Assembly (NCBI GenBank): GCA_027604665.1
Contig: JADGIZ010000658.1
Location: 1-10,490 of the forward strand
From: Polyrhizophydium stewartii
Taxonomy: Eukaryota; Chytridiomycota; Chytridiomycetes; Rhizophydiales
Length of the DNA: 10,490 bases
Reading direction: 5' to 3'
Positions 6,159-10,490 of this stretch are shown here, piece after piece; within the stretch, counting starts at the first letter, position 1, and each line of letters starts with the position of its first letter. The translations under genes and the position numbers were made by a program. The notes beneath the pieces are model-generated. The model ran no database searches and was not told the origin of the DNA. It saw only the letters and a program-made list of their open reading frames with translations.

Positions 6159-9100
6159 CTAGTCGTTCAGGATCATGGCGAGCCAGTTGCGCTTGTGCGA
6201 CGACGACGACGACGACTCTTGCTGTGTCTCAGAGTCGCCCGACGGCGCGTCTGCTTGCGGCGGCAGCGGTGGAGGCATCGGCGGCGCAGAATCCGGTGCA
6301 GGCGCATGTGACACGGCCTCGTTTGGCGCAGATCCAGGGCCGCCGACTTCATCGTCCTCGCTGTTCTGCAGCTCGCCAACGCCCATGACAGCACTGCCAC
6401 GCCGCTGGATCGTTGCAGGGTGTGCAGCCGCGGGCGCGTACTGCTGATGATAGTCGGGCATCGCCGCGCTGCCGTTGCCGCCGTTGATGCCACCATTGCT
6501 GCCGCCGTTGCTGCCGCTGGCTTCATACACAGCCGGTGCGCCTGACTCGGCATCCGCAGCGCTGTGGAGATGCGGCTCCTGGGTCCGGTAGCGATGATGT
6601 TCGGCGGGGTGGCTCGGCTCAACGTGTTGCGGCGCGTCGCGGTGGGGATCGTGCTGCGGCAGCGAGTGGTGCCGGCGGTGCTGCGTCGCATACGGATGGG
6701 CATACTCGGGCGGATACTGCTGCTGGTAGCCGTCATACGGGTGCGGATGTCGGTAGTACTGGGAGGGCTGGTGGGGTTGCTGCAAGTGGTGCGCGGGTTG
6801 CACGGCGTGCATCGAGTGCACGCGCTGCTGCGGAGAGTACGGATGTTGATAGAGGGGCGACGGGGGCGGATACACCGCCTGGGGCTGATGCTGCGGATGC
6901 TGTGCAGAGAGAGTGTGCGGGTGATCTTGGGAATAAACATTCGGAGGCTGGTGAGGGTCGTGATGGGCAGGCTGGGGCAACGCGGCGAGCGACGACCGGC
7001 GTGCGCGGTGTTGGTGAGGCGGGTGGTGAAACTGGTGCTGCTGGAGGTGCTGGAGGTGCTGCTGAAGCTGCAGTTGCTGCGCTTGCGTCGAGGCGTGCGG
7101 ATACGGCGGCGGTCGCGCTTGCGGGTGGTCCCGTGCAAGATGGTGTCTTGTCTGCGTCGCGACCGGCGCGGACGCAGCAGCGTGCGGCACAATCGCCTGG
7201 CCAGTGATCGGGACCGGCCGCGCAGGCGCAGAGGTACCATAGCGCTCCGTGCCGTGGTCAGAGAGCGGGCTCTCCGAGTCCTCCCCCTCTGGCGGACGGT
7301 ATATGTATCCCGCGGCCGCTGCGTGATGTGCGTGGCGATGGTAAGGCGCCGCGTGCTTGTGGTGCGTACCAGCGCGCGCATGCGCAGCGTAGTCTCCGTA
7401 GCTGCTTCGCCGCACCAATGTCGCATGGTCGCTGCCCGACTGGTCGTTGCTGCTGCTGACGCTGCTGCTGCGATCGCGCGGGTGCGGGACGCCGAGAGCA
7501 TAGTCGATGCTGTCGTCGCGGTTGCGCTTGCGGGTGCCGCACGCGTCGGCCGGGGACGGCCGGCCAGGCCCGTGCTGCGGCAGCGAGGCAGCGACCTGAT
7601 GGTACTGCGGATGGTACGGGTGGCCGTGCGGCGGCAGCTGCGCGCTGGCATCGAGGGTGCCGGCTGGCGTCGACGCGTTCGAGATGGCGAAGGAGGCGGG
7701 CGCTGCGAACGGCGACCGATGCAAGGGCCGCGGCGCTGACTGTGCCTGGTGGGTCGCCTGCGTTGGCCATGGGTACTGGGCTGCAGACGTCGAGGCGGAT
7801 GTCGAAGCGAACTTGCCGGCGCTGGTCTCGGGCGAGAATACGCCGGCATATCCCCCAATGACCTCCTCCTCCTCTTCCTCCTCCTCTTCCGGCTCTTCTG
7901 CAGCATGTGCAGGCACTTCCGACTTGGCTGGCGCACCAGGCGGCGCGTCGCCGTTGGCTGATGTGCTCGGCGCCGCGGAAGTCCGCTGTGCCTCTGGCTG
8001 CTGCCGCGCATCGTCGTTGGGCTGGTGCGACAGAGAGCTGCGGCGCTCGGCGGAGGCCGCGACCGGCAGCGATGGCGGCGAGACGGGTCGGCCGCGCGAG
8101 CCATCGGCCTCGTCAAGCACCAGATCCGCGACGGACATCCGCCCCGGGGCGCTGTCGGAGCTTGTGCATGAGCTGGTGGTGGTTTGCTCTAGAATGCGGA
8201 TCTGGGCAGGCAGCGACGGGGGTGGCGGTGACTTCGTTTGCTGGCCGTCACTCTGGTCAGCTGGGGCGGGTCGAGATGATTGGCTCAAAGTCGGATCTGC
8301 TGCATGGCCAGCGGTTTTGACCGCATTCCGCGGGGCAGCGACAGGCGAGGCGACTGAAGAGGCTGCTGCCGCCGCTGCCCCTGTGCTCGACGCCGAGCTG
8401 TGTCGCCGATCCGGTTCCGAGCGCGAGGGATCTGCGTTGCTCAGAAAAGCGCGACGGCGCTGCTCGACGCCTGATGGCGCCGCTACACCAAGCGCAGCCG
8501 GTGCTGGGGCATTGGCGGCCGAGAACGATGTCCGGCGTTCGGCTGGCCGGGCTCCTTGAGCAGGTGCCGAGGGACAGGGCTGCTGCTCGTGCTGCCTTTC
8601 CTGCGGCTGCTCGGGTGGCTGGCTGGTCTGCCGCGGCGGATCGTCGGATGTCTGCTGCGTCTGCGTCTGCGTCTGCGTCCGTGGCAGCGGCTGGCCAGGC
8701 GAGGCCGCGAGCGCAGAGTCCAGCTGCGGCGGCACCGTGTGGGTTGGCGTCGTGGTTGTCGAGCCCGGCTGCGGCGGCAGAGAGTCTGCCCGATCGTGGG
8801 CGGTCGAAGGGGCCGCTGCGGCAGACGAGTGCACCAGAGGCGTGCTGGAGCCGAGGCCAAGATCGTCCTGGCCAGAGGTTTGTGCCCTGAATGAGTCGTT
8901 GGGTCAGCATCGCATCCGGCAGCACAATCGGACGGCAACTGCAGCACACCTGGTGTCCGGTACGCCCGACTGGGACAATCGCTTCTCCCGAGCCTTCCAG
9001 TGGGCACGAATTGTCTCGAGTTGCGATTCGAGCTGTTGGATACAGCCAAGACAAGGCCGTAGCAGCGACGAGTAAGCACATGGCTTGAAGTGTGCGCTCG

Positions 9101-10426
9101 TAGCGATAGCCAAGTCGCATTTCGCACCATTTCGCGGCTGACAGAGTTCTTGCAACAGTCCTGCATCTGGCGCACACGCTGCTCGACATCTGCACTGCGG
9201 CGGTCGTCCCTGGATACGAGGCATCGCAGCAGCGCATCAGCACACGCGGAATGCGCATACGGCAACATCACTTCACATGCGAAAAGCTCGCTGCGACGCA
9301 CGCACCGAAATCGCAAGAAGCGCCAGCCACCGAGGCGCGTCTCTCCGGCATATCCGTGCTCCCAGATGAACGTCTTCCAGGCGGGATCAAACGTGCACTC
9401 GATGATGCGGCCGTCGGGCGACGACGAGCGCCATCTGCGCAACAGCAGGCAGCACAGTCAGCGCGGAGCGAGCATGGCGCGGCGAGCAGTCGTGCAAATG
9501 GCTGCACGCACGCCTGGGCGACGTTGGGCTCGAGGCTGATCTCGTCAAAGTACTTGTGCGCGCCGCTGCGGTCGGCAATCATGATCTGATAGTGGCGCTT
9601 GAGATCCTTGTCGGTGATGGACTTGACCTTGAAACAGGCTGTACGGTATTCGGGGAACAGCCAGCGCAGGCTGTGTCGCGGGCCGGACAGAGATGGCGGC
9701 CGAGGGAGATGGGGCCGCGATGGCGAGATTGTCAGCGGCGGCGGACTGCGGTGGCGCGAGCCGATGCGACGCACAGCTTGACTGGCTTTGAGCTTTTGCC
9801 GGGGGTATATGGCGCTCGCACTGGGGTGAAGATGACTCCCGTGCTTGGGGAGCGCTGGGCGGCGATGCGATCAAGGGTCAGGCCGAGGCCGTAAGCACGC
9901 TCGTGCTTGCGGAGCTCGATTCTGCGGCGCCGGGTGTCAGCTCGCTGCGGGCGGCGAGCACGCAGGGCTCCGGGGCATGCGCACGTGAAAGGCATCTTGG
10001 CGAGCAGCTCGGGCGACTTCTGGAGCAGCTGCTTGTGCGGGCGGATCACGTCCTGCTGCAGCAACTGCGGTGGTGGCGGCGGCGACAGTCAGCGAGCTGG
10101 CGTGGTGCGGCGTGTGCGGGGGCCGCGGCGCGCGTTGGCGGGTACGCACGCCGAGCCGGCTGCTGAACGAGCGCTGCGTGTAGCACACGCCGTTGATGGC
10201 CAGCAGGTCGAAGACGAAGAAGATGCGCTGGAAGGCCTGCAGGACACGCTCCGGGCGTCAGCAGGCGCGGCTGGCGAGCACGGTCTCGCGGCGGGATGCG
10301 CACGTCGGGTCCGGTCTGGGTCGTGACGAGCTCGCCATCGAGGACAGTGTCGTTGTGGAAGGCGAGCAGGTTGTTTGGCTGCGGAAAGCGTATCTCGTTG
10401 TAGAAGACGTTGCACTTTTTGTCCAT
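6159..10426 (-). CDS. CEG1: mRNA guanylyltransferase (capping enzyme) with giant disordered C-terminal tail; 5' end outside window
   Basis: The family transfers GMP to the 5' diphosphate end of nascent RNA polymerase II transcripts in the nucleus. Visible exons, in transcript order: 10426-10304, 10236-10150, 10064-9985, 9921-9775, 9670-9512, 9434-9306, 9209-9128, 9032-8950 and 8886-6159. All phases agree, giving 1205 visible residues, of which about 297 are enzyme. Motif III is LDGELV (DGELV at 10325-10339), and IIIa is IFFVFDLLAING, matching yeast Ceg1 LMFDCLAING. GVIFTPVRAPYTPG, KLLRW, DGRIIEC, WRFLRFRDD and IRAHWKARE follow in family order. The exon with motif I (KxDG) lies beyond the right edge. 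Key positions differ from the family: motif IV Asp is Thr, both motif V Lys are changed, and motif VI Lys is Arg. If the intron at 8887-8949 is retained, translation stops at TGA 8904-8906. Alternative: the tail is a separate gene starting at ATG 8138. Confidence 0.85.
7863..7889 (-). repeat. Poly-glutamate run
   Basis: GAG/GAA codons (CTC/TTC on the + strand) encode nine consecutive Glu within the tail, following EEP. This is a triplet microsatellite and a likely site of length variation. Confidence 0.9.
8655..8678. repeat. Four tandem hexamers CTGCGT
   Basis: Four perfect copies of ctgcgt encode alternating Thr and Gln on the - strand, within the tail of the capping-enzyme gene. Confidence 0.9.
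8887..8949 (-). other. 63 bp intron that removes the stop between enzyme and tail
   Basis: The donor is CCAG|GTGTGC, the branch TGCTGAC (A at 8904) and the acceptor ATTCAG|G. The branch-to-acceptor distance of 17 nt matches neighbouring introns. The intron is 21 codons long, and the enzyme and tail are in the same frame on either side. The TGA at 8904-8906 lies within the CTGAC of the branch. Spliced transcripts read through into the tail. Unspliced transcripts end the protein with a short Cys-rich extension (CAAVAVRLCCRMRC). Confidence 0.75.
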
Positions 10427-10490
10427 CTGCGAGCGGGCGGGGTGAGCGGGCGAGCCGGGCCGGGCCGGGCCGAGGCGGTGGGACAGGGGG
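10427..10490 (-). other. Partial intron of the capping-enzyme gene at the right edge
   Basis: The sequence ahead of the exon at 10426 ends in CTCGCAG and is C-rich on the - strand, as expected for a 3' splice region. It contains three tandem CCGGG units (+ strand 10455-10469). A like repeat occurs in ORC5 intron 1 (5600-5614). The donor and the exon with the catalytic lysine lie outside the window. Confidence 0.6.

Larger units (their letters stand above)
6159..8886 (-). other. Low-complexity tail of about 908 residues
   Basis: One open exon encodes a region with no fold that I recognise. It begins with Ser/Ala/Pro/Gln-rich sequence, including TQTQTQTQ. An isolated motif, GRMSVADLVL, lies at about 8114-8144, and nine Glu residues at 7863-7889. 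RKRNRDDS, a possible nuclear localisation signal, follows near 7517-7520. From roughly 6585 to 7637 it is a His/Gln/Tyr/Pro-rich prion-like stretch with a Leu/Gln run (QQLQLQQHLQHLQQHQF). A Gly/Asn run and Ser-rich sequence come next, then the hydrophobic end KRNWLAMILND. Six RRxS sites are scattered through it. The frame stays open from 8903 down to 6159 without a stop. That supports coding, although antisense frames here are also long because of GC bias. Confidence 0.75.

Noticed and set aside
6564..7739. 391-codon + strand frame opposite the tail
   Set aside because: Composition is dominated by Arg, Val and Leu with no recognisable domain; it is the antisense shadow of His/Gln/Arg-rich codons. 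The - strand frame is longer and continues phase-correctly from the capping enzyme.
6173..8116. 647-codon second - strand frame overlapping the tail
   Set aside because: This is an Arg/Thr/Ser-rich shadow frame one base off the tail frame, with no link to an upstream exon.
8904..9224. TGA at 8904 as the certain end of the capping-enzyme gene
   Set aside because: The stop is possible, but it lies in a branch site of a well-formed intron in matching phase, with open coding frame beyond. I kept it only as the retained-intron isoform.

Overview
The window looks like nuclear DNA of a GC-rich, intron-rich fungus, most likely a basidiomycete. The genes are split by short introns of mostly 63-160 bp. 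Most donors read GTGCGY, GTGAGY or similar, most branch sites read CTGAC/CTGAT, and the acceptor is usually the first AG after the branch. I cannot name a genus from sequence alone.

Layout, left to right. (1) PCK1, ATP-dependent phosphoenolpyruvate carboxykinase, + strand, four exons, 187-2250; the first exon is the least certain part. (2) A 286 bp gap, then an ATP18-like gene for F1Fo-ATP synthase subunit i/j, + strand, 2537-3541, three exons, with an unusually long 627 bp first intron. (3) A 153 bp convergent gap, then ORC5, origin recognition complex subunit 5, - strand, 3695-5746, seven exons, one of its introns apparently GC-AG. (4) A 412 bp gap holding the ORC5 promoter, including an E2F/MBF-like site. 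(5) On the - strand from 6159 to beyond the right edge, an mRNA guanylyltransferase (CEG1 family). Its last small intron joins the capping-enzyme fold in frame to a 2.7 kb open frame encoding about 908 residues of disordered, His/Gln/Pro/Ser-rich sequence.

The genes are ordinary nuclear neighbours rather than a pathway cluster: gluconeogenesis, mitochondrial ATP synthesis, replication initiation and mRNA capping. I see no mobile element, CRISPR array, tRNA or rRNA.

The part most worth a second look is the capping-enzyme gene. A 63 bp intron at 8887-8949 has a good donor, branch site and acceptor, and its branch site contains the only stop codon separating the enzyme from the tail. Splicing would give an enzyme with a giant disordered tail; retention would give an ordinary-length enzyme. 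In addition, several normally invariant nucleotidyltransferase positions (motifs IV, V and VI) are replaced, while motifs III and IIIa are intact. Motif I lies outside the window. This may be a divergent capping enzyme or a degenerate paralogue with an added regulatory tail.
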